The notes beneath the pieces were generated by a model. The model saw only the letters and a program-made list of their open reading frames with translations, was not told where the DNA came from and did not search any database. Below are positions 1 to 8,994 of a stretch of DNA of 39,229 bases, piece by piece. A program made the position numbers and the translations under genes. The stretch is from assembly GCF_016918855.1 (NCBI RefSeq), contig NZ_JADKYB010000040.1, forward strand, positions 1 through 39,229, given 5' to 3'. The stretch is from Actinacidiphila acididurans (GTDB lineage Bacteria > Actinomycetota > Actinomycetes > Streptomycetales > Streptomycetaceae). Positions within the stretch are counted from its first letter, which is position 1. Each line of letters begins with the position of its first letter.

Positions 1-556
1 GGAACAGGGTGGCGATCTGGTCGTTCCGCGACCGGCCGGCCCGCAGCTTCCCGCCGAGTTCGGGACCGACCCGCTCCATCAGCCCACGTTCGAGCGCGGT
101 GTGCACATCCTCGCCGGCGATCGTGCCGAGGATGTCGTAGACCTCGGCCTGGTCGATGGCGGAAGCCAGAAATTGCGCGGCGCCGGGCGGGGTGCGCAGC
201 ACGACCAGGTTGGCCGAGGCCTCCGCGGAGATGAGGAGCTCACCGGCGAGCCGGCGCATCCTCTCCTCCTTGACCGACTCCCCCAGGGGCGCCTGGGGCG
301 TGCGGAAGCCGCCCTCGGAGGGCACCGCGTAGATGAGCTCGCCGTCATTCGTGCGGATCTTGACGGCGCCGAGTTCGTCGAGGTCGCGGCTGAGCGTCGC
401 CTGGGTGACGCTCAGCCCGTCGTCGGCGAGCAGCTTGGCGAGCTGGCTCTGCGAGCGCACCGGCTGACGGCCGAGGATCTCCACGATCCTGCGGTGCCGT
501 GCGGTACGGGTCTGCGGTACGGCGTGGCCGCCGCCGTGCGCCTGCGCCTCGCTCAT
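1..556 (-). pseudogene. argR: argR arginine repressor fused in frame to the interior of argH (partial, runs off window)
   Basis: The frame starts at ATG 556, 7 nt after the argD stop, with GGAG about 12 nt upstream. Residues 1-150 are ArgR: a winged-helix DNA-binding domain (about 20-85, with the SVTQATLSRDLDELG recognition region) and then the arginine-binding, oligomerising domain up to GTIAGED. Known ArgR proteins continue after the aspartate motif for about 25 residues. Here the frame instead continues VHTALERGL, GPELGGKLRAG and RSRNDQIATLF, which are hallmark argininosuccinate lyase (ArgH) motifs from the inside of that enzyme. The junction lies near positions 104-115. The product would lack the last ArgR strand and helix and the ArgH N-terminus, and the frame is still open at base 1. 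ArgR normally represses the arg operon when arginine is plentiful. The fusion is either a real deletion or an assembly join. Confidence 0.85.
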
Positions 557-563
557 CGTGTTG

Positions 564-1819
<1,256 letters not shown>

Positions 1820-1823
<4 letters not shown>

Positions 1824-2800
1824 TGAACTCCCCCTTCCGGTACGGATTCGGACGCTGCCGCGGGTGCCGGTACGGAGGCGCTCGCGGTCGCGGTTGCGGC
1901 GGTGTCCGCCGGGTCGGGGTCGGGCACCACCATGGTGCCGATCCCCTCGTCGGTGAAGATCTCCAGCAGGATCGAGTGCTGGACCCGGCCGTCGATGACG
2001 CGGGCGGTGCGCACGCCGTTGCGTACCGCGTGCAGGCAGCCCTCCATCTTGGGCGCCATGCCGCTGGACAGGTCGGGCAGCAGCTTCTCCAGCTCGCCGG
2101 CGGTCAGCTTGCTGATCACGTCGTCGCTGTTCGGCCAGTCCTCGTAGAGCCCTTCGACGTCGGTGAGGACCATCAGCGTCTCGGCGCCCAGCGCGGCGGC
2201 CAGTGCGGCGGCGGCGGTGTCGGCGTTGACGTTGTAGATGTGGCCGTCGTCCTCGGCGCGGGCGATCGAGGAGATCACCGGGATCCGGCCGTCGGCGAGC
2301 AGCGCCTCGATCGCGCCGGTGTCGATGGCGGTGATCTCGCCGACCCGGCCGATGTCGACGCTCTCGCCGTCGATCACGGGGTAGTGCTTGACGGCGGTGA
2401 TGGTGTGGGCGTCCTCGCCGGTCAGGCCGACGGCGAGCGGGCCGTGCCGGTTGAGCAGGCCGACGAGTTCACGCTGCACCTGGCCGGCCAGCACCATGCG
2501 GACCACGTCCATGGCCTCGGGGGTGGTGACCCGCAGGCCGGCCTTGAACTCGCTGACCAGGCCGTGCCGGTCGAGCTGCGCGCTGATCTGCGGGCCGCCG
2601 CCGTGCACGACGACCGGCCGCAGACCCGCGTGCCGCAGGAAGACCACGTCCTGGGCGAAGGCGGCCTTGAGGTCGTCGTCCACCATGGCGTTGCCGCCGA
2701 ATTTGATCACGACGGTGCGGCCGTGGTGCTGGGTCAGCCAGGGCAGGGCCTCGATGAGGATGCGGGCCTTGGGCAGGGCGGTGTGCTTGCGGGTGCTCAT
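1820..2800 (-). CDS. argB: Acetylglutamate kinase
   Basis: Amino-acid kinase that phosphorylates N-acetylglutamate, the second step of arginine synthesis. Motifs are VVIKFGGNAM near the N-terminus (phosphate-binding), VVVHGGGPQI (acetylglutamate binding), NVNADTAA and SSGMAPKM near the C-terminus. The ATG at 2800 overlaps the argJ stop as ATGA; the reading frame stays open further upstream, but that part is argJ shadow. The protein is 326 aa. The last 30 or so residues form a low-complexity Ala/Pro/Ser tail beyond the usual kinase fold, which is otherwise intact. Confidence 0.97.
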
Positions 2801-3966
2801 GAGCTGTAGGCGCTGTTCTCGTGGACGTAGTCGGCGGTCAGGTCGTTGGTCCAGATCACCGCGGAGGCGTCGCCGGCGGCGAGGTCGGCGGTGATGACGA
2901 CCTCGCGGAACCGCATGTCGACCAGGTCGCGGTCCTCGCCGACGGCTCCGTGGCGGCACACCCACACGCCGTTGATGGCGACGCCCAGCCGGTCCGGTTC
3001 GAAGACGGCGGAGGTGGTGCCGATCGCGGACAGCACCCGGCCCCAGTTGGGGTCCTCGCCGTGGACGGCGCACTTGAGCAGGTTGTTGCGGGCGATGGAC
3101 CGGCCGACCTCGACCGCGTCCTCCTCGCTGGCGGCGCCCACGACCTCGACCTTGATGTCCTTGCTGGCGCCCTCGGCGTCGCCGATGAGCTGCCGGGCCA
3201 GGTCGGCGCAGACCGCGTGGACGGCGTCGGCGAACTCGCCGTACTCCGGGGTGATGCCGGAGGCGCCGGAGGCGAGCAGCAGGACGGTGTCGTTGGTGGA
3301 CATGCAGCCGTCGGAGTCCACCCGGTCGAAGGTCTGCCGGGTGGCCTCGCGCAGTGCCTTGTCCAGGGTGACGGAGTCCAGGTCGGCGTCGGTGGTGAGC
3401 ACCACCAGCATGGTGGCCAGTCCGGGGGCGAGCATGCCGGCGCCCTTGGCCATGCCGCCGACGGTCCAGCCGCCGGCGCCCTGGCTGTCGCCGCCGTGGG
3501 CCACCGCCGTCTTGTGCACGGTGTCGGTGGTCTTGATGGCGATCGCGGCCTTCTCGCCGCCGTGCGGGGACAGTTCGGCGGCGGCCGCCTCGACGCCCGG
3601 CAGCAGCTTGTCCATCGGCAGCGTGATGCCGATCAGGCCGGTGGAGGCGACCGCGACCTCGCCGGCGCCGCAGCCGAGGACGTCGGCGACCTTCTCGGCG
3701 GTGGCGTGGGTGTCCTGGAAGCCCTGGGGGCCGGTGCAGGCGTTGGCGCCGCCGGAGTTGAGGATCACCGCGGTCAGCTCGCCGGCCTTGAGCACCTGCT
3801 GCGACCAGAGCACCGGGGCGGCCTTCACACGGTTGCCGGTGAACACCCCGGCGGCGGACCGGCGCGGCCCGGTGTTGACCACGAGGGCCAGGTCGGCGCT
3901 GCCGTCCGCCTTGATTCCGGCGGCGATCCCGGCCGCCGTGAACCCTTGGGGAGCGGTCACACTCAT
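2797..3966 (-). CDS. argJ: Bifunctional glutamate N-acetyltransferase / ornithine acetyltransferase
   Basis: ArgJ moves the acetyl group from N-acetylornithine back to glutamate, giving the cyclic arginine pathway; bifunctional forms also use acetyl-CoA. The protein is 389 aa, normal for the family. It matures by self-cleavage at an Ala-Thr bond, and the motif is present as GLATMLV with T185 as the new N-terminal nucleophile. Other family marks are NSGGANACTG, DSDGCMSTND and the C-terminal WTNDLTADYVHENSAYSS. The start ATG 3966 overlaps the argC stop (ATGA). Sequence alone does not settle whether it is mono- or bifunctional. Confidence 0.97.
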   Translation of the reverse strand: MSVTAPQGFTAAGIAAGIKADGSADLALVVNTGPRRSAAGVFTGNRVKAAPVLWSQQVLKAGELTAVILNSGGANACTGPQGFQDTHATAEKVADVLGCGAGEVAVASTGLIGITLPMDKLLPGVEAAAAELSPHGGEKAAIAIKTTDTVHKTAVAHGGDSQGAGGWTVGGMAKGAGMLAPGLATMLVVLTTDADLDSVTLDKALREATRQTFDRVDSDGCMSTNDTVLLLASGASGITPEYGEFADAVHAVCADLARQLIGDAEGASKDIKVEVVGAASEEDAVEVGRSIARNNLLKCAVHGEDPNWGRVLSAIGTTSAVFEPDRLGVAINGVWVCRHGAVGEDRDLVDMRFREVVITADLAAGDASAVIWTNDLTADYVHENSAYSS

Positions 3967-4991
3967 GGAGCGACTCCGATCGTGGAAAGTCCCGTCGCCT
4001 CGGGCAGTCCGAGGGCGATGTTCATGCTCTGCACCGCGCCGCCGGCGGTGCCCTTGGTGAGGTTGTCGATGGCGCTGATCACGATCACCCGCCCGGCGGC
4101 CTCGTCCAGGGCCACTTGGAGGTGGACGGCGTTGGAGCCGAAGACGGCGGCGGTCGCCGGCCACTGCCCCTCGGGCAGCAGGTGGACGAACGGCTCGTCG
4201 GCGTAGGCCTTCTCGTACGCGGCACGCACCTCGGCGGCGGTGACGCCGGGTCCGGCCTTGGCGGTGCAGGTGGCGAGGATGCCGCGGGGCATGGGCGCCA
4301 GGGTGGGGGTGAAGGACACCGAGACGGGCTCGCCGGCGGCCGCGCTGAGGTTCTGGATCATCTCGGGGGTGTGCCGGTGGACACCGCCGACGCCGTACGG
4401 GGACATCGAGCCCATCACCTCCGAGCCGAGCAGGTGCGGCTTGGGCGACTTGCCGGCGCCGGAGGTGCCGGAGGCGGCGACGATCACCGCCTCGGGCTCG
4501 ACCAGGGCGGCGGCGCACGCCGGGGCGAGGGCGAGGGAGACGGCCGTGGGGTAGCAGCCGGGCACCGCGATCCGCTTGGTCCCGGCGAGCGCGGCCCTGC
4601 CGCCGGGCAGCTCGGGCAGGCCGTAGGGCCAGGTCCCGGCGTGCGGCGAGCCGTAGAACCGTTCCCAGTCCGCGGGGTTCTTCAGCCGGAAGTCGGCGCC
4701 CATGTCCACCACCAGTACGTCGTCGCCGAGCTGTTCGGCGACGGCCGCGGACTGGCCGTGCGGCAGGGCGAGGAAGACCACGTCGTGGCCGGCCAGGACC
4801 TCCGCGGTGGTCTCCTGGAGCACCCGCCCGGCCAGCGGCACCAGGTGCGGCTGGAGCGCGCCCAGTACCTGTCCGGCGTTGGATCCGCCGGTCAGCGCGC
4901 CGATCTCGACCTCGGGGTGCCCCAGCAGCAGCCGCAGCACCTCCCCGCCCGCATAGCCGCTGGCTCCGGCCACCGCCACCCGCACCGTCAT
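3963..4991 (-). CDS. argC: N-acetyl-gamma-glutamyl-phosphate reductase
   Basis: NADPH-dependent reductase of the third step of arginine synthesis and first gene of the operon. It shows an N-terminal Rossmann motif (GASGYAGGEVLRLL), ADFRLKNP, the catalytic Cys at residue 146 in PGCYPTAVSLAL, and GTSGAGKSP. I place the start at ATG 4991 rather than the adjacent GTG 4994, because GGAGG then sits 5 nt upstream instead of 2. The product is 342 aa, the normal family length. It is transcribed from the promoter at 5016-5044. Confidence 0.97.
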   Translation of the reverse strand: MTVRVAVAGASGYAGGEVLRLLLGHPEVEIGALTGGSNAGQVLGALQPHLVPLAGRVLQETTAEVLAGHDVVFLALPHGQSAAVAEQLGDDVLVVDMGADFRLKNPADWERFYGSPHAGTWPYGLPELPGGRAALAGTKRIAVPGCYPTAVSLALAPACAAALVEPEAVIVAASGTSGAGKSPKPHLLGSEVMGSMSPYGVGGVHRHTPEMIQNLSAAAGEPVSVSFTPTLAPMPRGILATCTAKAGPGVTAAEVRAAYEKAYADEPFVHLLPEGQWPATAAVFGSNAVHLQVALDEAAGRVIVISAIDNLTKGTAGGAVQSMNIALGLPEATGLSTIGVAP

Positions 4992-5015
4992 CACGCCCTC
5001 CGTCTCGACGGCATG

Positions 5016-5044
5016 ACTATACGGCGAGCCGCAGCTTTATGCAA
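5016..5044 (-). promoter_or_regulatory. argC operon promoter with possible ArgR half-site
   Basis: Read on the minus strand there is TTGCAT (5039-5044), a 17-nt spacer and TATAGT (5016-5021), very close to the vegetative consensus. Transcription would start near 5009, giving a leader of about 18 nt before argC. The -35 lies inside TTTGCATA, which resembles one half of the published actinobacterial ARG box (ending TTGCATA), and CATGC follows just after the -10. Binding of ArgR here is an inference. Confidence 0.7.
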
Positions 5045-5062
5045 AGATATCCGGGTGCCGGG

Positions 5063-6211
5063 TCAGTGCTTGGTGGCCCGCAGCAGGACGAATTTCGGGT
5101 TCGCGGCGATCACCTCGCAGGAGCCGAAGAGGCGGCGCAGGCGGACGTGGTAGCCCAGGTGGCGGTTGCCGACCACCCACAGTTCGCCGCCGGGGCGCAG
5201 GGCGGCGTGGGCGGTGGTGAACATGCGGCGGGCGCTGTCGTCGGTGACGGCGCGGTGCGAGTGGAAGGGCGGGTTGTTCAGGATCAGGTCGGCGCTGTCC
5301 GGCGGGAGGCCGGCCGCCGCGTCGCCGACCCGGAAGTCGGCCTTGGTGGCGGGGTCGGCGTTGGCCTGGAAGGTGGCCCGGGCGGAGGCCACCGCCTGGT
5401 GGGACTCGTCGGTGAACAGCACCTCGCACTCCGGGTTGGCCAGCGCCGCCGCGGTGCCGACCACGCCGTTGCCGCAGCCGAGGTCGACCACCCGCTCCGG
5501 GCCGCTTCGCTCGGGCAGGTGGGCCAGCAGGAAGCGGGTGCCGATGTCCAGGCGGTCGGCGCAGAACACCCCGGCGTGACTGACGACCGTACGCCCGGAC
5601 AGCACGCCGACGTCGTCCGGCAGCGCGTACCGCAGCGGCCAGGGGCTCGGGGTACGGGGCAGCGACGGGTCGGGGGTGCACAGGATCAGCCGCGCCTTGC
5701 GGACCGCGAGCGTGGTGCTCGTCGGGCCCAGGATCCGCTCGAAGATCCGCAGGGTCGAGGTGTGGATCTCGGTGACCATGCCCGCGCCGATCACCAGGGT
5801 GCCGGGGTGCACCGCGGGGGCGAGCCGGTGGAGCTGGTCCTCCAGCAGCGCCAGGCTCTTGGGCACGCGGACCAGCAGCACGTCGATCCGGTCCGGCGGA
5901 GGGTCCTGGGTGGACAGCAGCCGTATCCCGGGCAGGGCCGCGGGGGCGTTGCGCCGCAGGTTGGCCTCGGTGGCCTGCCGGCCGAGGAAGGAGTCGGAGA
6001 TCTGGACCGGCCGGTGCGCGGCCAGCGCGGTCACCAGCGTCCCCCAGCGGTCGCCCAGCGTCACCACCTCGCCGGACAGGTCGGCCCGCGTCTCGGCAAG
6101 GTGCTGCAGGACGTACGCGTCGGCGGCGTCCCAGGCCCGCAGCTCCTCCCGCGGCCGCTCGGGGTACCGGGTCAGATCGAGGTCGCCCCACGGCGTGCTC
6201 AAACGATGCAT
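5063..6211 (-). CDS. RlmG/RsmC-type rRNA (guanine-N2) methyltransferase
   Basis: A class I SAM methyltransferase of 382 aa. The N-terminal half is a degenerate methyltransferase-like domain, as in RlmG and RsmC. The C-terminal half carries the SAM-binding motif VVDLGCGNGVVG and the catalytic NNPPFH at residues 312-317, followed by RMFTTAHAAL and GGELWVVGNRHLGYH, which fits RlmG (23S rRNA G1835 in E. coli) better than RsmC. The ATG at 6211 starts directly at MHRLSTPWG. The gene ends 19 nt before the argC -35 box, so it is a separate unit upstream of the arg operon. The exact target base cannot be told from sequence. Confidence 0.88.
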   Translation of the reverse strand: MHRLSTPWGDLDLTRYPERPREELRAWDAADAYVLQHLAETRADLSGEVVTLGDRWGTLVTALAAHRPVQISDSFLGRQATEANLRRNAPAALPGIRLLSTQDPPPDRIDVLLVRVPKSLALLEDQLHRLAPAVHPGTLVIGAGMVTEIHTSTLRIFERILGPTSTTLAVRKARLILCTPDPSLPRTPSPWPLRYALPDDVGVLSGRTVVSHAGVFCADRLDIGTRFLLAHLPERSGPERVVDLGCGNGVVGTAAALANPECEVLFTDESHQAVASARATFQANADPATKADFRVGDAAAGLPPDSADLILNNPPFHSHRAVTDDSARRMFTTAHAALRPGGELWVVGNRHLGYHVRLRRLFGSCEVIAANPKFVLLRATKH

Positions 6212-6294
6212 GGTGGTGTTCAGGCTAGCCGAGCGCCGCGGCCGGGCCCCGCGGGGGAAAGGCCGGACGGGAAAGGCGGGGCAGACCCGGGGGT

Positions 6295-6333
6295 CTCCCG
6301 TCTCCGGCGTGCGCGGGTGGCCGGAGACGGGAG
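6295..6333. terminator. Strong hairpin terminator
   Basis: Perfect 14-bp inverted repeat: CTCCCGTCTCCGGC (6295-6308), an 11-nt loop, and its complement (6320-6333). It lies 25 nt after the metallophosphoesterase stop on the minus strand. There is no U-run, as is common in Streptomyces. Confidence 0.85.
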
Positions 6334-6357
6334 GGACCGCGTTACGTGGCGGCGGTC

Positions 6358-8307
6358 CTACTTGGCGGTGAGGAACTCCGCCGACGACAGCGGACGGTTC
6401 ACGATGCGTATGTCACCGACGTTGCCGTGGAAGACGATGTCGATGGCGCCCGCGTACTCGTGGCCGCCCACCAGCCAGGGCAGGCCGAGCGAGGTGAGGC
6501 CGACCGACAGCCGGCTCGGGTTGTCGACGACCGGCGCGCCCTCGACGTACAGCTTCGTGTAACGGCCGTCGTTGACCACGGCCAGGTGCCACCACCTGAG
6601 CTCCACCAGGCCGTGGCCCCAGTTGGTGGTCGGGTAGGTGTCGTTCAGCGGGTAGTGGTTGAACTGCGGCTCGCGGCCGTTGTTCGAGATGGCGAACTGG
6701 ACCACGGGCTCGCCCGGGTCGGTGTTCTTGCCGTGCTTGCCGGCGGCGCTCGCCGAACCCCGGCGGCTGAGGATCGACGCCCAGCCGTTGTTGCCGGCGT
6801 CCCAGTCCAGCGGCATCATCACGAACGTCTCGATGGTGTACCCGGACGCGAACGTCTCGGCGTTCAGCGGGGCCTGCGCCGCGGTGGTCAGGTACGTGCC
6901 GTGGACCGGGTTCCGGCCGCCGACGAACTTCAGGCTCGCGTGCCCGGGCTGGTCGGGGTGGTGGTCGTCGGACCAGGTCAGCGCGTCGGCGGCGGTGCCG
7001 GGCACGGTCACCACGGTCAGGTCGTTGCCCTGGCCGGACAGGTCGCGGACCGTCTGGCCCGAGGTGAGCGAGGTGCCGGGCGCGCCCTGCGCGTCGAAGC
7101 GCCAGTACGCCAGCGTGCCCTTCACCAGCTCCTGGGCGGCCGGGCGGGCGGGGCGGACCGCGACCGGGGCGAAGCTGGAGAAGCGCTGCTCGAAGTCGAT
7201 CGGGATCGAGAAGTTGTCGACCGGACCGGTGACCCGGGCGAGCTCGGCCGCCAACTCGTTGCGGGACTCCGGCTCCTGGGCCAGGATCCACGGGTTGATC
7301 GTCTCGACGTCGATCATGTTGCGGGTCAGGTCGAAGTGGTACAGCCGGATCATGCCGCCACCGCCGAAGTAGCGGTTCTGGTAGTTCGTGATGTGCATGT
7401 ACACGTCGTTACCGGCGGCGTTCTTCTTGGTCATCCGCCCGGGCGGCCAGTAGTGGCCGTTGAGGGTCAGGAAGACCTGATCGTTGTCGTTGATCAGTTT
7501 GTCCCACATCGCCTGGCCGTTGCCCTCGAGTACGGCGTTGTTCTCCGGGTCGCCGGACTCGTACGGGAAAACGTTGTCATCGTACGGCGAGGCCACGATG
7601 TCATGCGACGTGAGGATCACCGGCATCTTCGGGTGGGCCTTGATGACGCTGTTGGCCCACGCGTAGCCCTGGTCGGTGGTCCGCCAGTCCAGAGCGAGCA
7701 CCAGCCAGGAGCGGCCGGCCGCCTGGAAGATGTGCGCGGTGTTGTAGCCGGTCGGGTCCGACCCGACGAACGTCCTGGACCGCTTGAACCGCTGCGGGCC
7801 CATGGTCTGCAGGTACGACGTGTCGCCGCGGCTGTCGTCACCGCTCACGTCGTGGTTGCCGGCCAGCACGCTGTACGCCACACCGTGCGTGTCCAACAGC
7901 GCGAACGCCTTGTCGACCTGCTGGAACGACGTCGGATCGCCGTCCTGCGTCAGGTCGCCGAGGTGCGCCATGAACACGATGTTGTTGTCGGCGTTCCCGC
8001 TGTTGTCGATGATGTAGCGGAAGGACTCCTCCTGCGGAGTCCGGTTGACGCTGTCCTGGCTGCCCCAGTAGAGGAACTGGGTGTCCGGCATGACCGCGAG
8101 GGTGAACTGGAGGGCCGTCGCGTCGGGGCTCCACGAGCCGGTTCTGCCGCTCTTGGTGTCGTCCGCGGCGAACGCGGGGGTCGCGCCGAGCGCGGGCACG
8201 CCGACGACGGCGGCCGCTCCCGCACCGGCGATCGCCGCGTTGCGCAGGAAGCCGCGCCGGCTCTGCCCGGTGGTCTCTTGTGACGGATTGTCACCGTTGG
8301 TGGACAT
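6358..8307 (-). CDS. Tat-secreted metallophosphoesterase with LamG-like domain
   Basis: A 649-aa secreted protein. The N-terminus has a twin-arginine signal (SRRGFLRNAAIAGAG, Arg17-Arg18) ending near AFA. Next is a calcineurin-like phosphoesterase domain with the metal-binding series PDTQF, HLGDLTQDGD, AGNHDVSGDD, LTSHD and LNGHYWPPG. After a linker, roughly residues 380-640 look like a concanavalin/LamG fold (AYWRFDAQG, GYTIETFV, WWHLAVVNDGRYTKLYVEG, GDIRIVNRPLS). The ATG at 8307 has AGGA 5 nt upstream. The substrate is unknown; phosphodiester or phosphomonoester hydrolysis outside the cell is the safe reading. It is monocistronic, bounded by hairpins at 6295 and 8496. Confidence 0.9.
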   Translation of the reverse strand: MSTNGDNPSQETTGQSRRGFLRNAAIAGAGAAAVVGVPALGATPAFAADDTKSGRTGSWSPDATALQFTLAVMPDTQFLYWGSQDSVNRTPQEESFRYIIDNSGNADNNIVFMAHLGDLTQDGDPTSFQQVDKAFALLDTHGVAYSVLAGNHDVSGDDSRGDTSYLQTMGPQRFKRSRTFVGSDPTGYNTAHIFQAAGRSWLVLALDWRTTDQGYAWANSVIKAHPKMPVILTSHDIVASPYDDNVFPYESGDPENNAVLEGNGQAMWDKLINDNDQVFLTLNGHYWPPGRMTKKNAAGNDVYMHITNYQNRYFGGGGMIRLYHFDLTRNMIDVETINPWILAQEPESRNELAAELARVTGPVDNFSIPIDFEQRFSSFAPVAVRPARPAAQELVKGTLAYWRFDAQGAPGTSLTSGQTVRDLSGQGNDLTVVTVPGTAADALTWSDDHHPDQPGHASLKFVGGRNPVHGTYLTTAAQAPLNAETFASGYTIETFVMMPLDWDAGNNGWASILSRRGSASAAGKHGKNTDPGEPVVQFAISNNGREPQFNHYPLNDTYPTTNWGHGLVELRWWHLAVVNDGRYTKLYVEGAPVVDNPSRLSVGLTSLGLPWLVGGHEYAGAIDIVFHGNVGDIRIVNRPLSSAEFLTAK

Positions 8308-8495
8308 CGGGGTCCTTTCCGGGTCGGTGTCTCAAACCGTCAACGAAGCTACTCAGACGCGGCTTGAACTGGGCGCACACGGGATGACGAACGAGGATCG
8401 AGTCGCTGTCGAACGTCAAAAGCTCGCGTCAAGTCATGAGCGGGAGATGGTGTCCCGATGAGCGGAGTGTGACCGGAAGAAGTCGCGAGGTCCTG

Positions 8496-8525
8496 CCGGG
8501 GACCGCCGGGCTGGCGGGTCCCCGG
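8496..8525. terminator. Hairpin terminator between RNA locus and phosphoesterase
   Basis: Nine-bp perfect stem (CCGGGGACC at 8496-8504, complement at 8517-8525) with an inner GCC/GGC pairing. On the minus strand it lies downstream of the RNA pair and of the T5 run at 8542-8546. The 8308-8624 stretch has no convincing gene; besides this and the next hairpin I see only weak promoter-like TTGAC words upstream of the phosphoesterase. Confidence 0.6.
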
Positions 8526-8559
8526 GCTGCCGGGCTGCCCGAAAAAGGAGGAGCGGGTC

Positions 8560-8582
8560 CCGGGGGCATGTCCAGCCCCCGG
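8560..8582 (-). terminator. Candidate terminator of the RNA locus
   Basis: Perfect 8-bp stem (CCGGGGGC / GCCCCCGG) with a 7-nt loop about 40 nt after the second RNA on the minus strand. Five T residues (8542-8546 as A on the plus strand) follow about 13 nt later. Confidence 0.55.
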
Positions 8583-8624
8583 CACCCTGAGGTGGCCGCC
8601 CCGTGCACACGCCGGCACGCTTGA

Positions 8625-8731
8625 GGCCGCGGGTCAGTTTGATGTCGTCACGTTCTACCGTTGAACTACCGCCGCACGAAGAGAGCGGCGGACCGGATTT
8701 GAACCGGCACCTGACGACCCAGCCCGTGGCC
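8625..8731 (-). ncRNA. tRNA-like RNA B: candidate bacterial Y RNA (permuted tRNA module)
   Basis: Read on the minus strand, the elements come in permuted order. GTCGTCA (8712-8718), then GGT, then a T-arm of stem GCCGG/CCGGT and loop TTCAAAT (8697-8703). Next is CCGCCGC (8685-8691), a 9-nt loop, and its exact complement GCGGCGG (8669-8675), then TA and a D-arm GTTC-AACGGTA-GAAC (8652-8666). Last is G and TGACGAC (8644-8650), the exact complement of the opening GTCGTCA. So the T-arm comes first, the acceptor is a closed hairpin, and the anticodon stem is 7 bp and continues outward through an internal loop into GGCC-A-CGGG (8723-8731) pairing with CCCG-C-GGCC (8625-8633). The D-arm is strikingly glycine-tRNA-like. 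No 7-nt anticodon loop exists. This is the known topology of YrlA-type Y RNAs, whose tRNA-mimic sits at the end of a long stem. Confidence 0.72.
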
Positions 8732-8751
8732 GGTCGATCCGGCGATCGGCG

Positions 8752-8900
8752 GCAACTGCTGAATCTGGAGCGAGAGTCTGAGATTTACCGCGGCCTGCCT
8801 CTGCCTGGCTTGGGCTACCCCGGCCCGTGGTGCCGGGGGAGGGATTTGAACCCCCACTGGGGACCGCGTCGGTCACGACAAGGCTCAGTTTCAGCTTTGC
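8752..8900 (-). ncRNA. tRNA-like RNA A: candidate bacterial Y RNA (permuted tRNA module)
   Basis: Same layout as RNA B, with different sequence. On the minus strand: CGCGGTC (8862-8868); a short linker; T-arm GGGGG/CCCTC with loop TTCAAAT (8844-8850); CCCCGGC (8832-8838), the 7-nt loop ACCACGG, and complementary GCCGGGG (8818-8824); TA; D-arm with GCC/GGC stem and a GG in its loop (8797-8815); A; GGCCGCG (8789-8795), which pairs with CGCGGTC (one G-U). Outside this module the two arms pair again: CTGAG with CTCAG (8884-8888 / 8778-8782), GCTGAA with TTCAGC (8890-8895 / 8758-8763) and GCAA with TTGC (8897-8900 / 8752-8755), leaving a large one-sided internal loop. This looks like a Y RNA stem with a protein-binding bulge. 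True ends are unknown. Confidence 0.72.
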
Positions 8901-8912
8901 GCTCCTCGCGCA

Positions 8913-8934
8913 CCCTCCGCGCTCCCACGGAGGG
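8913..8934 (-). other. Hairpin between the 244-aa gene and RNA A
   Basis: Seven-bp perfect stem CCCTCCG / CGGAGGG with an 8-nt loop, 61 nt after the stop of the upstream gene and just before the RNA A 5' arm. It could be a terminator for the coding gene, a processing signal, or a 5' part of the RNA. Confidence 0.45.
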
Positions 8935-8994
8935 GTCTGTGGGACGGACGGCCGCCGCGTATCGCGCGGGGCCGTGACCGTCGATCGGTGCCCG

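Noticed and set aside
8308..8460. PHO box before the first metallophosphoesterase
   Set aside because: GTTCG-type words occur but not as adjacent 11-bp direct repeats.
8685..8824. A single intron-bearing tRNA made from the D-arm of RNA A and the T-arm of RNA B
   Set aside because: Acceptor halves GCCGGGG and CCGCCGC do not pair, while each pairs perfectly with its own permuted partner.
8625..8900. Functional permuted tRNA genes
   Set aside because: The anticodon-like stem is 7 bp and stays paired further out; no U33, anticodon loop or splice signal. Kept only as an alternative to Y RNA.
8603..8977. 124-codon plus-strand open frame (contains ESGGPDLNRHL and GRDLNPHWG)
   Set aside because: These words are the usual antisense translation of tRNA T-arms; the strand opposite carries the two tRNA-like RNAs.
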